A stretch of DNA of 64,000 nt from a bacterium (GTDB lineage: Bacteria; Planctomycetota; Planctomycetia; Isosphaerales; Isosphaeraceae), in the NCBI GenBank assembly GCA_016125085.1, contig WGMM01000031.1, positions 1 to 64,000 on the forward strand. The letters are read 5' to 3'. Both the position numbers and the translations under genes were made by a program. The notes beneath the pieces were generated by a model. It was given only the letters and a program-made list of their open reading frames with translations. It ran no database searches and was not told the DNA's origin. Position 1 is the stretch's first letter, and each line of letters starts with the position of its first letter. Positions 44,307-53,845 of the stretch are shown piece after piece.

Positions 44307-47300
44307 TCAATCGTCGTCGGCGGCCATCATCATCTCGGCATCTTCCATCGAGTCGACCCAGGCCGGTTCGTTCGATTCGGCCGGTTCCGCGACGACGGCC
44401 GTGGCCAGGCTTCGGGTAATACCGCCCGCGCCGAGAACGCGCACGCCGTGTTCGCCAAGCAATTGACGCAGACGCGAAATCAGCTCGGCGTCATACCTGG
44501 CCTTGACCATCGGGCCAGCCTTGTAGATCGCCCTATCGACCGATCCGAACTTCAGCATTTCGAAGTAGACTTCGAGCCCGCCAGGAAAAGATCGGATGGC
44601 CTCGCCTACCAGGCGCAAATGGCGTTCCTCGGCGACACTGCCATCGAAGCTCAACACGAGCCCCCTGGCCAGAACGGCCTCCGCCTGATCGATCGACATG
44701 ATTTTGTTGATGATGAGTTCCGCGGGATCACGCCGGGAGTCGACCGTGCCGACCACGAATACGACGGAATCCTCGACCAGCATATCCTGATTCTTCAATG
44801 TGTCTTCCGGCCAGAGCATCGCCTGAATCGAGCCGGTGAGATCTTCGAACCGGAGCTTGGCCATGCGTGTCAGGCCCGACCGGCTCTTGCTGACGTTCCG
44901 GAATTCGATTTCGGTGATCAGTCCGCCCAGGACGACTTCCTGCTTCGCGGCGACTTTGCCGAGCGTTTCGACCGTATGAGTCGCCAGCGCCCGGATCTGG
45001 TTCTGATGGGATGTCAGCGGGTGGCTCGAAAAGTAAAACCCGAGGATCTTCTTCTCTTCGGCCAGCTTTTCGTTCTCGGGCATTTCCGGAACGTCTGGCA
45101 GAACGAACCGGACTTCGTCTGCCGGAGTGTCGGCGGCAGCCGCGGCGAAGCTGTCGAACAGGCTCCCCTGCCCCCGCTTCTTGTCGGCCAGTGCCGCCTG
45201 GCTGGACTGCATGGCACGCGGCAGAACGGCGAGCAGTTGCGACCGGCGTGCGCCTAGACTGTCGAAGGCACCACCTTTAATCAGCGTCTCGACGGTGCTC
45301 TGGTTGACGACGCTGGGCGGGACACGTTCGAGGAAGTCGTCGAGGCTGCGGAACTCACCGCCCTTGCCACGGGCTTCGACGATCGCCTCGACCGCCTTGA
45401 AGCCGACGCCCTTCATCGCGGACAGGGCGAAGTGGATGCGGCCCTTGTCGGAAACCCGGAAGCCGAATTCGCTGGCGTTGATGTCAGGCGGGAGGACGTC
45501 GATCCCCATGCGGCGGGCGTCGTCAATGTGCTCCGTCAGCTTGTCCCGTTCCGAGCCGTCGATCTCGCTCGAAAGCAGTGCCGCCATGAATTCGGTCGGA
45601 TAATGGGCCTTGAGATAGGCCGTGTGATACGCGACCAGGGCGTAAGCCGTGGAGTGCGACTTGTTGAAGCCGTAGCCGCCGAAGAATTCGATCAGGTCGA
45701 AGATTTCCTTCGCCTTGTCGGCGTCCAGCCCCTGTTCGGTCGAGCCCTTGATGAAAGCCTCGCGACCGGCGGCGATGACGTCCGTCTTCTTCTTCGAAAT
45801 GGCCTTGATCGTGGCGTAGGCGGTGGAAAGCTCAATGCCGCCCAGGCGGTTGAGGATCCGCATGACCTGTTCCTGGTAGACCATGACCCCGTGGGTCTCT
45901 TCCAGGATCTCCTTCATGACCGCGTGCGGATAATCGGGGATTTCCCGGTGGTGCTTCCGGTTCACGTAGGCATCGACCATACCGCCATTGAGCGGGCCCG
46001 GGCGATAAAGGGCGTTGGTGGCGATGATGTCGGCGAAGACGTCAGGCTTCATCTTGATCAGCAGATCGCGAATCCCGGCCGATTCGAGCTGGAACACGCC
46101 CTTGGTTTCGCCACGCTGAAGCAGCGCGTAAGTCGCAGGATCATCCAGCGGCAGCAGGTTCAGGTCGATCGGGTTTTCAGGATAACGGGAATTGATCAGG
46201 CGGACGGCCCGGTCGAGGATCGTCAGGTTCCGCAGGCCGAGGAAGTCCATTTTCAGGAGCCCGGCCTTTTCCACGTTCCCCATATCCCACTGGGTCGTGA
46301 CGGCTTCCTTGTCCTTGTCTTTGTTCGGCAGCTTCTGGAGCGGCACGAGGTCCTGCAGCGGCCGGTCGGCGATCACCACGCCGGCGGCGTGCGTACCGGC
46401 GCTGCGGGCCAGCCCTTCGAGCTGCTGAGCCATGGCGATCATACGGTCGATGTCGGGCTGGTCGGCGCACAGCTTTCGCAGCTCCGGTTCTGCCTTGAGC
46501 GCGGCCTCGATCGAAATGTTAAGCGTCTTGGGCACGAGATTCGTGACGTGATTGACCGTCTTGAGCGGTATGTTCAGCGCCCGGCCGACGTCCTTGATCG
46601 CCGCCTTGGCCGCCATCGTGCCGAACGTGCCGATCTGGGCCACGTTCGTCTCGCCGTACTTGCGGCGTACGTATTCGATGACTTCGTAGCGACGCTCCTG
46701 GCAGAGGTCGATGTCGATATCCGGCGCTTCGGCCCGGTTCGGGTCGAGGAATCGTTCGAACAGCAAGTCGTATTTGATCGGGCAGACGTGCGAGAGTTCG
46801 AGCAGGTAGCTGACCAGCGCGCCACAAGCGGAACCTCTGGCCGAGCTGGGGATGCCGGCCTCACGGCCGAAGCGGACGAAATCCCAGACGATCAGGAAGT
46901 AGCTGGCGAAGCCCATGCGGTTGATGATGCCCAGTTCGTGCGCCAGGCGGTCGACGGCCTCCGCGGGCGGATTCGCCCCGTAGCGCTTGAGCATACCGGC
47001 GTCGCACAGTTCCTGAAGGTAAGCTTCGGGAGTCTTTTCTTCCGGCGGCTTGAACGACGGGAACTGGCGGGTTCCGATGCCGGCCGACTTGTAGAATTCC
47101 TCGACCGATTCGGCGATCTGCGCGGTGCGCTTGAGCGCTTCGGCATGCTGGCCCATGCATGCGTACATTTCCTCAGGCGTGCGGACATGGAAGTCTTCGG
47201 TCTCGAACCGCATCCGGTTCGGGTCGTCGAAGGTCTTGCCCATGTTCACGCAAAGCAGGATATCGTGCGCCTTGGCGTCTTCCTTCATCAGATAGTGGGC

Positions 47301-47933
47301 GTCGCTGGTGGCGACCAGCGGCAGGCCCTTGCGATTAGCCAGATCGATGACGCCGGCATTGGTCTCATGCTGGATGGAGACGCCGTTGTCCTGAATTTCG
47401 AGGAAGAACCGGTCCTCACCGAACACCTTCACGTACCATTCGCAAAGTGCTTCGGCTTCTTTGGTGCGCCCGTAGCGCAGAAGGTCGGCCAGTTCGCTGG
47501 AACAGCAGCCGGAAAGGCAGATCAGGCCTTCGGAGTGGAGTTCGAGGATCTCCTTGTCGATCCGGGGGCGGTAATAGTAGCCTTCCAGGAACGCCTTGCT
47601 GGAAAGGCGCATCAGGTTACGCAGGCCTGCCCCGTTCTGGGCGAGCAGAGTCAGGTGGAAGGCGTATTCCTTGCCCCCGCAGCCGCCGGTGGTGCGTTCC
47701 GAACGCTTGCCGGGGGCGATGTAGGCTTCCATGCCGATGATGGGTTTGACGTGGGCCGATTTCGCCTCACGCAGGAGTTCCATCGCGCCGTAGAGGTTGC
47801 CGTGGTCAGTCACGGCGACAGCGCTCATGTCATTCTGGCTGCACTTCGCGAGCAGTTCGGGGATCCGGTTGGCTCCGTCCAGCAAGCTGTAATGCGTATG
47901 ACAATGCAGGTGAACGAACGGGTTGTCGGCCAT
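44307..47933 (-). CDS. dnaE: DNA polymerase III, alpha subunit
   Basis: This 1208-residue replicative polymerase starts with the PHP domain (HLHCHTHYSLLDG). The palm contains the catalytic aspartates in PDIDIDLCQERR, followed by YVRRKYGETNVAQIGTFGTM. A helix-hairpin-helix region (GGYGFNKSHSTAYALVAY) and a C-terminal OB fold follow; the end is acidic (MEDAEMMMAADDD). The length is close to other DnaE1 proteins. The start is ATG 47933 with GAGG and a 5-nt spacer. It is the main chromosomal polymerase subunit. Confidence 0.97.
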   Translation of the reverse strand: MADNPFVHLHCHTHYSLLDGANRIPELLAKCSQNDMSAVAVTDHGNLYGAMELLREAKSAHVKPIIGMEAYIAPGKRSERTTGGCGGKEYAFHLTLLAQNGAGLRNLMRLSSKAFLEGYYYRPRIDKEILELHSEGLICLSGCCSSELADLLRYGRTKEAEALCEWYVKVFGEDRFFLEIQDNGVSIQHETNAGVIDLANRKGLPLVATSDAHYLMKEDAKAHDILLCVNMGKTFDDPNRMRFETEDFHVRTPEEMYACMGQHAEALKRTAQIAESVEEFYKSAGIGTRQFPSFKPPEEKTPEAYLQELCDAGMLKRYGANPPAEAVDRLAHELGIINRMGFASYFLIVWDFVRFGREAGIPSSARGSACGALVSYLLELSHVCPIKYDLLFERFLDPNRAEAPDIDIDLCQERRYEVIEYVRRKYGETNVAQIGTFGTMAAKAAIKDVGRALNIPLKTVNHVTNLVPKTLNISIEAALKAEPELRKLCADQPDIDRMIAMAQQLEGLARSAGTHAAGVVIADRPLQDLVPLQKLPNKDKDKEAVTTQWDMGNVEKAGLLKMDFLGLRNLTILDRAVRLINSRYPENPIDLNLLPLDDPATYALLQRGETKGVFQLESAGIRDLLIKMKPDVFADIIATNALYRPGPLNGGMVDAYVNRKHHREIPDYPHAVMKEILEETHGVMVYQEQVMRILNRLGGIELSTAYATIKAISKKKTDVIAAGREAFIKGSTEQGLDADKAKEIFDLIEFFGGYGFNKSHSTAYALVAYHTAYLKAHYPTEFMAALLSSEIDGSERDKLTEHIDDARRMGIDVLPPDINASEFGFRVSDKGRIHFALSAMKGVGFKAVEAIVEARGKGGEFRSLDDFLERVPPSVVNQSTVETLIKGGAFDSLGARRSQLLAVLPRAMQSSQAALADKKRGQGSLFDSFAAAAADTPADEVRFVLPDVPEMPENEKLAEEKKILGFYFSSHPLTSHQNQIRALATHTVETLGKVAAKQEVVLGGLITEIEFRNVSKSRSGLTRMAKLRFEDLTGSIQAMLWPEDTLKNQDMLVEDSVVFVVGTVDSRRDPAELIINKIMSIDQAEAVLARGLVLSFDGSVAEERHLRLVGEAIRSFPGGLEVYFEMLKFGSVDRAIYKAGPMVKARYDAELISRLRQLLGEHGVRVLGAGGITRSLATAVVAEPAESNEPAWVDSMEDAEMMMAADDD

Positions 47934-48180
47934 GGAAACCTCGTCCCGCGGTCATTTCGTCGCAACGAAACAGGACCGACGCTCCTCTTGAGCGGCATGG
48001 ATTTCCAAGTCCATGCCTGACGTCATCATCATGGGGCTGTGGCCGGGCGTTGTCCAGCCACTTGCCGGCCCGAATTGCCCGGGCTGAGCGCAAGTCCTTC
48101 GCGGAGCAGGTTCCGAAATGAAGAAACCGTGAAAGTTCTTCGAGCGAATGAAGTCGAGGATCACTTGACCCGGCGTTCCG

Positions 48181-48522
48181 TCAATCGGACTTCGTCCGGA
48201 CGGGACGCACCGACTTCTCCAGCTTCCGTTCCTGCCGTCGAGGAGTTCGGCCGTTCCTGGCCGCGGGGGCCTTGGAATCCGACGGACGTTTGCCGGAATT
48301 ATTGTGAAGCAGCTCAGCCAATTCCTCACCGAGCTGGCGGTCGACTTCGCCGACCTGTCGAACGAGGGTCGCGAAGGCATCGGCTCCGAGGATCACGGCC
48401 TTCGGCTTGGCATGGATCGTCAGGACGAGCCGCGATTCCTGATCCGACAGTTCGTCCAGGATCCGGGGCAATTCCCGGTGCAGTTCGCGCGAGCCCAAAT
48501 AACGCACGGACGACTGTGTCAT
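48181..48522 (-). CDS. Phd/YefM-like antitoxin-fold protein without adjacent toxin
   Basis: This 113-residue protein's N-terminal ~60 residues resemble Phd/YefM antitoxins (VRYLGSRELHRELPRILDEL, LTIHAKPKAVILGADAF). The C-terminal ~40 residues are basic and disordered (RNGRTPRRQERKLEKSVRP). Phd proteins are DNA-binding antitoxins, usually followed by a toxin gene; no toxin-sized frame lies in the 247 bp before dnaE or upstream. It may be an orphan regulator. The ATG at 48522 has GAGAAG 5 nt upstream; the GTG at 48528 is less likely. Confidence 0.7.
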   Translation of the reverse strand: MTQSSVRYLGSRELHRELPRILDELSDQESRLVLTIHAKPKAVILGADAFATLVRQVGEVDRQLGEELAELLHNNSGKRPSDSKAPAARNGRTPRRQERKLEKSVRPVRTKSD

Positions 48523-48787
48523 CGGCACTTCTCGAATCCAGGTCTATGGCAGGGAGGGACGGAGGGATGACTCCGTCGGATAGATACCTTTTTATTATCG
48601 ATTCCGGCCGGTGGCGTCAATCGGAATCGCGGCCAGCAACGAAGCGTTTCGCTTTCGAATTCGATCGGAAAGCTACAGAACCTGCTGAATCGCAAGCCAA
48701 AATTCCGAAACGAATTCCTCAAACCCGGATACCCGGAACTCATCCGAATTCAAGGCATGCTTGAGAGATCCGATACGAAACCCGGGC

Positions 48788-50452
48788 TCAATTGCCGGCC
48801 GGGGGCTCGACAGGCTCGAATTTCGGGTCAAGAGGGAATTGATCCGGCATCGTGGCGGACCAGACTTTCGAATTCTTCAATGCGTCCTGAAATTCCTGCG
48901 TAGTTTCTTCGAGATCTTTCGGAGAACCGAACCGGTGCGCCTGCATCCAGCGGCGGTGCTTTTCGAGAACGGGGCGTGTGTCCGCTTCCCAGGCTTCACG
49001 AACCTGACGGAGCCTCTCCTGAGTCAGCAGCAGCCAGCCGCGGGCGATGTCGTCCTTTTCGGCCATCGGCGCGAGCGTTTCGGCCAGCTTCTGCCAGTGG
49101 CCGGCGATGTGCGTGAGCCGACCTGCCCGGATATCGTCCGCGGCGGCATCGCGGGCTTTGATGTAAGCGTCTTCGGCCGGGTTGTCGGGCCGGCCCAGCG
49201 TGGCGATCGTCGACTTGTCGAGCACCTCGGCACGACGGTTCACCCGTTCCGCCAGGATTTTGTCTTTCCACTGGCGGATTTCGGATTGGTGCGGGTTGTC
49301 CGGGAATCGCCGCTCGAGCGGGCCGATGTAGCGGGACATCGCGGCCGTCCAGTCCGTGTATTCGCCGCTCTGCATCATTTGCGTCGCCCGGGCGAACAGG
49401 TATTCCTCGCTCGGCGGCCACAGCCAGTACCCGACACCCCCCAGGATCAGCCCCAGAACGGCGACAAGCCCGGCAACTTCGGCCATCTTGCCGTAATTTC
49501 TGGCCGATTTAGGCTTGTTCTTGCCTTTGGACGCACGGCGTGCGAGATCGTCAGCACCGGCACGGGTCGGGTTGAGCCCGGGCTTGACGACATATTTGAT
49601 CGGCTTGCCCGCGGCGTCGGAATCGAGCAGATCCCGCAACTGAGTCGCGACGGCCAGGGCGTCCCACGGCCGTTCCGAAGGTGCTTTCTGCAGTAGCGAA
49701 TAGACCAGATCGTCGAGTACCAGCGGAATTTCCGGGTTCTTCGAACTCGGCCGCGGCGGCGGATTGTTCAGGTGAGCGGCCAGCATGGCGGGCTGAGTCG
49801 TCGCATCGAACGGCAGCTTCGACGACAGCATCTGGTGAAGAATGACGCCGAGGGCGTAAAGGTCGGTCTTATGGCTGATCGAACTTGCGATGCTGATCTG
49901 CTCGGGCGCCATGTAGGCCGCTGTGCCGAGAGTCCGCCCGGTCGCCGTGAGGTCGGTGCCCATCAAGTCCTTGGCGATGCCGAAATCGGAAAGCTTGATG
50001 TGCCGGTCCGGCGTCAGCAGCAGGTTGGAGGGCTTGAGGTCGCGGTGCACCACCTCGCGCTCGTGGGCGTATTGCAGAGCGTCGCAGATTTCGATGGCGA
50101 GGCGGGCCGCCTCACGCCAGTCCAGAGGCGCTTCCTTGTCGAGCAAGGCGTCGAGCGTGCCGCCAGTGACCATCTCCATGGCAACGTACATATCGCCCTG
50201 ATGCTTGCCGAAGGCGAGGAACCGGACGATGTTCGGATGCTTGAACTGCTGGAGCAGGTTCGCTTCTCGACGAAAGCGGACGGCTGTCTGCCCCTGAAGG
50301 CTCATTTCCCGGGGCAATAATTTCAGGGCGAACTTTTTGCCCGACGGGGTGTGAGTCGCCTGATAGACGACGCCCATCGCTCCGGAGCCGAGCTTGCTGT
50401 CGACGTGAAACGAGCCGAGCGTCTTGCCCAGATAAGGATCGAAATTCTCCAT
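48788..50452 (-). CDS. membrane-anchored PknB-type Ser/Thr protein kinase
   Basis: This 554-residue kinase has the glycine loop LGSGAMGVVY (21-30), K44 in FALKLL, HRDLKPSN (136-143), DFG (156-158) and APEQ. All catalytic residues are intact. A single membrane helix lies near 325-346 (AVLGLILGGVGYWLW), and the ~200-residue C-terminal part is an all-helical outer domain without a known signature. The start is ATG 50452 with GAGGGG upstream. It lies between the glucan phosphorylase gene and the Phd-like gene on the same strand; a link with either is unproven. Confidence 0.92.
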   Translation of the reverse strand: MENFDPYLGKTLGSFHVDSKLGSGAMGVVYQATHTPSGKKFALKLLPREMSLQGQTAVRFRREANLLQQFKHPNIVRFLAFGKHQGDMYVAMEMVTGGTLDALLDKEAPLDWREAARLAIEICDALQYAHEREVVHRDLKPSNLLLTPDRHIKLSDFGIAKDLMGTDLTATGRTLGTAAYMAPEQISIASSISHKTDLYALGVILHQMLSSKLPFDATTQPAMLAAHLNNPPPRPSSKNPEIPLVLDDLVYSLLQKAPSERPWDALAVATQLRDLLDSDAAGKPIKYVVKPGLNPTRAGADDLARRASKGKNKPKSARNYGKMAEVAGLVAVLGLILGGVGYWLWPPSEEYLFARATQMMQSGEYTDWTAAMSRYIGPLERRFPDNPHQSEIRQWKDKILAERVNRRAEVLDKSTIATLGRPDNPAEDAYIKARDAAADDIRAGRLTHIAGHWQKLAETLAPMAEKDDIARGWLLLTQERLRQVREAWEADTRPVLEKHRRWMQAHRFGSPKDLEETTQEFQDALKNSKVWSATMPDQFPLDPKFEPVEPPAGN

Positions 50453-50592
50453 GGAACGTTCAGCCCCTCACCCGGAGGAAACCAGCGGTTTGCTTGATTC
50501 GATCCGAATGAGCCGCTTTCGAGGCTCTTGCGCGGCATGCCGGTGAAAATTCACCAGCACGCCGCAATTCGCAACTGTCGGCATTCCGCGGA

Positions 50593-52731
50593 TCAGATCG
50601 GAATATGACAGGAGACACCCATGGCTGCGGGCAAATAGCACCGCTCGGCATAATCCATGACCATGCGGTCCGCATTGAACCGCCAGCCCAGGCTGGTCAG
50701 AGCCGCCTTCTGCCGGGCGATCCACTGCCGGGGATAGCCGTCCTTGTCTCTTTCATAATACAGCGGGATCACTTCAGAGAGTAGCGTCGAGATCAGATCC
50801 GCGTGATCGCGGCTGTCCTGAACGTGCGGGTCGACGTGAGTCTGCCCCCGGCCGATCGCGAAGCCATTGAGACCGTTGTAGGCCTCGGCCCACCAGCCAT
50901 CGAGCACGGAGAAATTGAGCACGCCGTTGAGCAGCGCCTTTTCGCCCGATGTGCCGCTGGCTTCCTGGGGGCGGCGGGGGTTGTTGAGCCACACGTCGAC
51001 ACCCTGAACGAGTGCCCGGGCCACGTTCATGTCGTAATCTTCGACGAACACGACCCAGTCCTCGAACGCTTCCTGACGCGTCTTGCGGACGATCGACTGG
51101 ATCAGTTCCTTGCCGAGCCGGTCTTCCGGGTGCGCCTTGCCCGCGAACACCAGCTGGATCTTCTTGCCCGTGGCCCGGACCATATCGATGAGCCGATCGG
51201 CCTCGGACAAGATCAGTCCGGCACGCTTATAGGTGGCGAAACGGCGGGCGAAGCCGAGCGTGAGAACATCCAGGTCGAGGCGGCGCGAGAGCTTGTCGAG
51301 CGTTTCGGGAGATTCGTCGCGCGCCTTCGCCTGAGCGACCAGCCGACGCCTTACGAACGAAATCATCGATGCCTTGAGAATCTGGTGCGTTTCCCAGAAT
51401 TCGGCGTCGCTGATCGAGTCGATGCTCTTCCAGACTTCCGGATGGCGAATCCGGGCCCGCCAGTCGATCGGCAGGTGATGGTCGTACATCCGCTGCATCT
51501 GAGGCGCAATCCACGTAGCGGCATGCACACCATTGGTGATGTGGCCGATCGGGACTTCCTCGAGCCTGCGGCCGTGGAACAGCGGGTGCCACATCTGGCG
51601 GCTGACTTCGCCGTGCAGGGCGCTGACGCCATTGGCCCGGCGAGTGAGTTTCAGGGCCAGAACGGTCATACAGAACGGTTCGCCCTGGTCATGCGTATGC
51701 ACTCGGCCGAGACCCAGGAAATCTTCGTAGGAGAGGCCGATTTTCTCGCGGAACAGGCCGAGGTTCTCTTCGACAAGTTCGGCCCAGAAGCGGTCGTGCC
51801 CCGCGGCGACGGGTGTGTGCGTCGTAAAGACGGACCGTGCCGAGACTTCCCTGGCAGCCTCCCAGAAAGATTGCCCCTGCTCCTGCATCTCGCCTTCGAT
51901 TTCGGCCAGCAGGGCGAAGGCGCTGTGCCCTTCGTTCAGGTGGATCACCGAAGGGTGCACACCCATGGCTCGCAGCGCCATGACGCCGCCGACGCCCAGA
52001 AGCAGCTCCTGGCGAATCCGGACGCGGGCGTCGCCGCCATACAGCCGGGCGGACAGGCTTTGATCCCATTCGCTGTTTTCGGGAACGCGGGAATCGAGCA
52101 GGAAGAGCTTCGTGCGGCCGACGTCGGCTGTCCACACCTGCGCATGGAGGGTTCCGTTACGTGTCGGAATGGCGATCCGGACGGGCTTGCCGTCGGCCCC
52201 CAGAGCCGGTTCGATCGGCAGCAGGTCGGGGCGGTTGTGCGGATAGTTTTCCTGCTGCCAGCCCTCGATATCGAGCTTCTGGCGGAAGTAGCCTTCGCTG
52301 TAGAGCAGCCCGACGGCGACCAGGGGAATGCCGAGATCGCTGGCGCTCTTAAGGTGGTCGCCGGCCAGCACGCCCAGGCCGCCGGAATAGATCGGCAGGC
52401 TTTCGTGCAGGCCGAATTCCATCGAAAAATAAGCCACGGGCCGGGAACGCAGGCTGGCGGCATAGATCGCGCCCCAGCTTTTGCTGTTCTTCAGATAATC
52501 CTTCAGGCGGCGGAAGGCGTAGTCGACGCGGGAATCGAGGGCCATCTGCTCGGCCTTCGAAGTCAGCCGCTCATGGTCGATTTCGCTGAGGAAGACGATC
52601 GGGCTGTGACCTGAAGATTCCCAGAGATCCGGATCCAGGGAGCGAAACAGATCGATCACCTCAGGCTGCCACGTCCACCAGAGGTTGCGGGCCAGTTCCC
52701 GAAGACGCACGATCAACTGATGCTCAGCCAT
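50593..52731 (-). CDS. glgP: alpha-glucan (glycogen) phosphorylase, short GT35 type
   Basis: This 712-residue phosphorylase releases glucose-1-phosphate from glycogen or maltodextrins. Characteristic segments are AYFSMEFGLHESLPIYSGGL near residue 100, HLNEGHSAFALLAE, GHITNGVHAATW and the pyridoxal-phosphate region EASGTSGEKALLNGVLN with the cofactor lysine. The length and the N-terminal NLWWTWQPEV mark the shorter bacterial/archaeal subgroup rather than E. coli GlgP. The usual Met before the Lys (GMK) is Glu here (GEK). The start is ATG 52731 with AGGGG and a 6-nt spacer. Divergent from infC. Confidence 0.93.
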   Translation of the reverse strand: MAEHQLIVRLRELARNLWWTWQPEVIDLFRSLDPDLWESSGHSPIVFLSEIDHERLTSKAEQMALDSRVDYAFRRLKDYLKNSKSWGAIYAASLRSRPVAYFSMEFGLHESLPIYSGGLGVLAGDHLKSASDLGIPLVAVGLLYSEGYFRQKLDIEGWQQENYPHNRPDLLPIEPALGADGKPVRIAIPTRNGTLHAQVWTADVGRTKLFLLDSRVPENSEWDQSLSARLYGGDARVRIRQELLLGVGGVMALRAMGVHPSVIHLNEGHSAFALLAEIEGEMQEQGQSFWEAAREVSARSVFTTHTPVAAGHDRFWAELVEENLGLFREKIGLSYEDFLGLGRVHTHDQGEPFCMTVLALKLTRRANGVSALHGEVSRQMWHPLFHGRRLEEVPIGHITNGVHAATWIAPQMQRMYDHHLPIDWRARIRHPEVWKSIDSISDAEFWETHQILKASMISFVRRRLVAQAKARDESPETLDKLSRRLDLDVLTLGFARRFATYKRAGLILSEADRLIDMVRATGKKIQLVFAGKAHPEDRLGKELIQSIVRKTRQEAFEDWVVFVEDYDMNVARALVQGVDVWLNNPRRPQEASGTSGEKALLNGVLNFSVLDGWWAEAYNGLNGFAIGRGQTHVDPHVQDSRDHADLISTLLSEVIPLYYERDKDGYPRQWIARQKAALTSLGWRFNADRMVMDYAERCYLPAAMGVSCHIPI

Positions 52732-53175
52732 GAAACACCCCTGCCTTATCGAGATCCTCCGGCTTTCGTGACTTCCGGCCATTACCTGTCGGAGGCAAAG
52801 GGGGTCGGCACGATCACGCGCAGGAAAAAGCCCAGGTTCCGAGAGGCCAGCATGGCCAGATCATGCCGATCTGAAATCGGCGGCGGCGTCCCCTGGCGAA
52901 TGTGATCCGATTCGGAACCGCGGTCAGTATGACGAATCGATCAGGAAAAGTCGAGCGTCAGGAGAAGTGCGAAGGGTGCGTCGGCCAAGGGGCATATCGC
53001 AAGAAAACCGCGGATTCCGACAAGGGAAGTCTTGACGGATGCGGAGAATTCCGTAGATTATCGGATGGCGTATTGTGCGGGCCCTTGGGCGGGAAGTTTT
53101 GCCGCTTCGATGCAAGCAGGCTTTTCCCGCAGCTTCCCGCGAGTTTCCCGTCAGGACTTTCGAACGAAGGCATGC
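52732..53175. other. 444-bp divergent intergenic region between glgP and infC
   Basis: It carries the infC promoter candidate listed separately and should hold the glgP promoter, for which no clear boxes are seen. No gene is supported; the minus-strand frame crossing infC is a shadow. Confidence 0.5.
53032..53059 (+). promoter_or_regulatory. sigma-70-like promoter candidate for infC
   Basis: TTGACG (53032-53037) and TAGATT (53054-53059) are spaced by 16 bp. The leader to the ATG at 53176 would be ~110 nt, long enough for translational control of infC, but no specific structure is identified. Confidence 0.45.
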
Positions 53176-53739
53176 ATGAGTTACAGAGGCGACGATTCGG
53201 CTGGTGATCGATCGATGGATCGCGGTGGTCATTCCTCCGGCGACAGGCAATTGCGGGTCAACGAACAGATCCGGATTTCGCCGGTTCGCGTCATCAATCA
53301 GGATGGCGCCATGCTCGGCGCCATGCCGGTCAATCGTGCGATGGAACTGGCTCGCGAGGCAGGTCTCGATCTTGTCGAAGTGGCTGCCGGCGAGCGTCCG
53401 CCCGTCTGCAAGATCATGGACTTCGGCAAATTCAAATACGACCAGAAAAAGAAGACCCACAAGCAGAAGCAGCACCAGACGCAGCTGAAGGAAATTCGTG
53501 TCCGGCCCAAGACGGGCGACCACGATATCGGCGTGCGTATCGCCCGGGCCAAAGAATTTCTTGAAGGCAAGGACAAGGTGCTGGTCAACGTCCTGTTCAA
53601 GGGCCGCGAACTGGCGCACATCGACGAAGGCCGCAAGGTCATGGAAGAAGTGCTCGCCGCGCTGGCCCCCTTCGGCAAGCTCGAAAAGTCGCCCTCGATG
53701 GAAGGCAAAAAGATGACGGCCATTCTCGCACCGAAGTGA
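53176..53739 (+). CDS. infC: translation initiation factor IF-3
   Basis: This 187-residue IF-3 binds the 30S subunit and proofreads start-codon choice. The N-domain begins LRVNEQIRISPVRVI, the linker is KFKYDQKKKTHKQKQHQ, and the C-domain has KEIRVRPKTGDHDI. The start is ATG 53176 with AAGG and a 5-nt spacer, not the rare AUU used in enterobacteria. The frame open to 53032 is rejected because it contains the promoter and no IF-3 homology. The usual followers rpmI and rplT are absent; a terminator follows directly. Confidence 0.97.
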   Translation: MSYRGDDSAGDRSMDRGGHSSGDRQLRVNEQIRISPVRVINQDGAMLGAMPVNRAMELAREAGLDLVEVAAGERPPVCKIMDFGKFKYDQKKKTHKQKQHQTQLKEIRVRPKTGDHDIGVRIARAKEFLEGKDKVLVNVLFKGRELAHIDEGRKVMEEVLAALAPFGKLEKSPSMEGKKMTAILAPK

Positions 53740-53765
53740 GCCGGCCAGGTTCGAGGCCTCGACGG

Positions 53766-53794
53766 AGTGGCGAAATCGGATCTTCGCCACTTTC
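53766..53794 (+). terminator. intrinsic terminator of infC
   Basis: A 9-bp stem (AGTGGCGAA and TTCGCCACT, 8-nt loop) is followed by TTTC, 27 bp after the stop codon. Confidence 0.65.
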
Positions 53795-53845
53795 GATCTG
53801 CACGCAACGTACGGTTTTTCCCCTGGATCGAACGGAGTCTGACCC

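Noticed and set aside
45432..48020. An 862-codon plus-strand open frame
   Set aside because: It is antisense to dnaE, whose PHP and palm motifs are clear.
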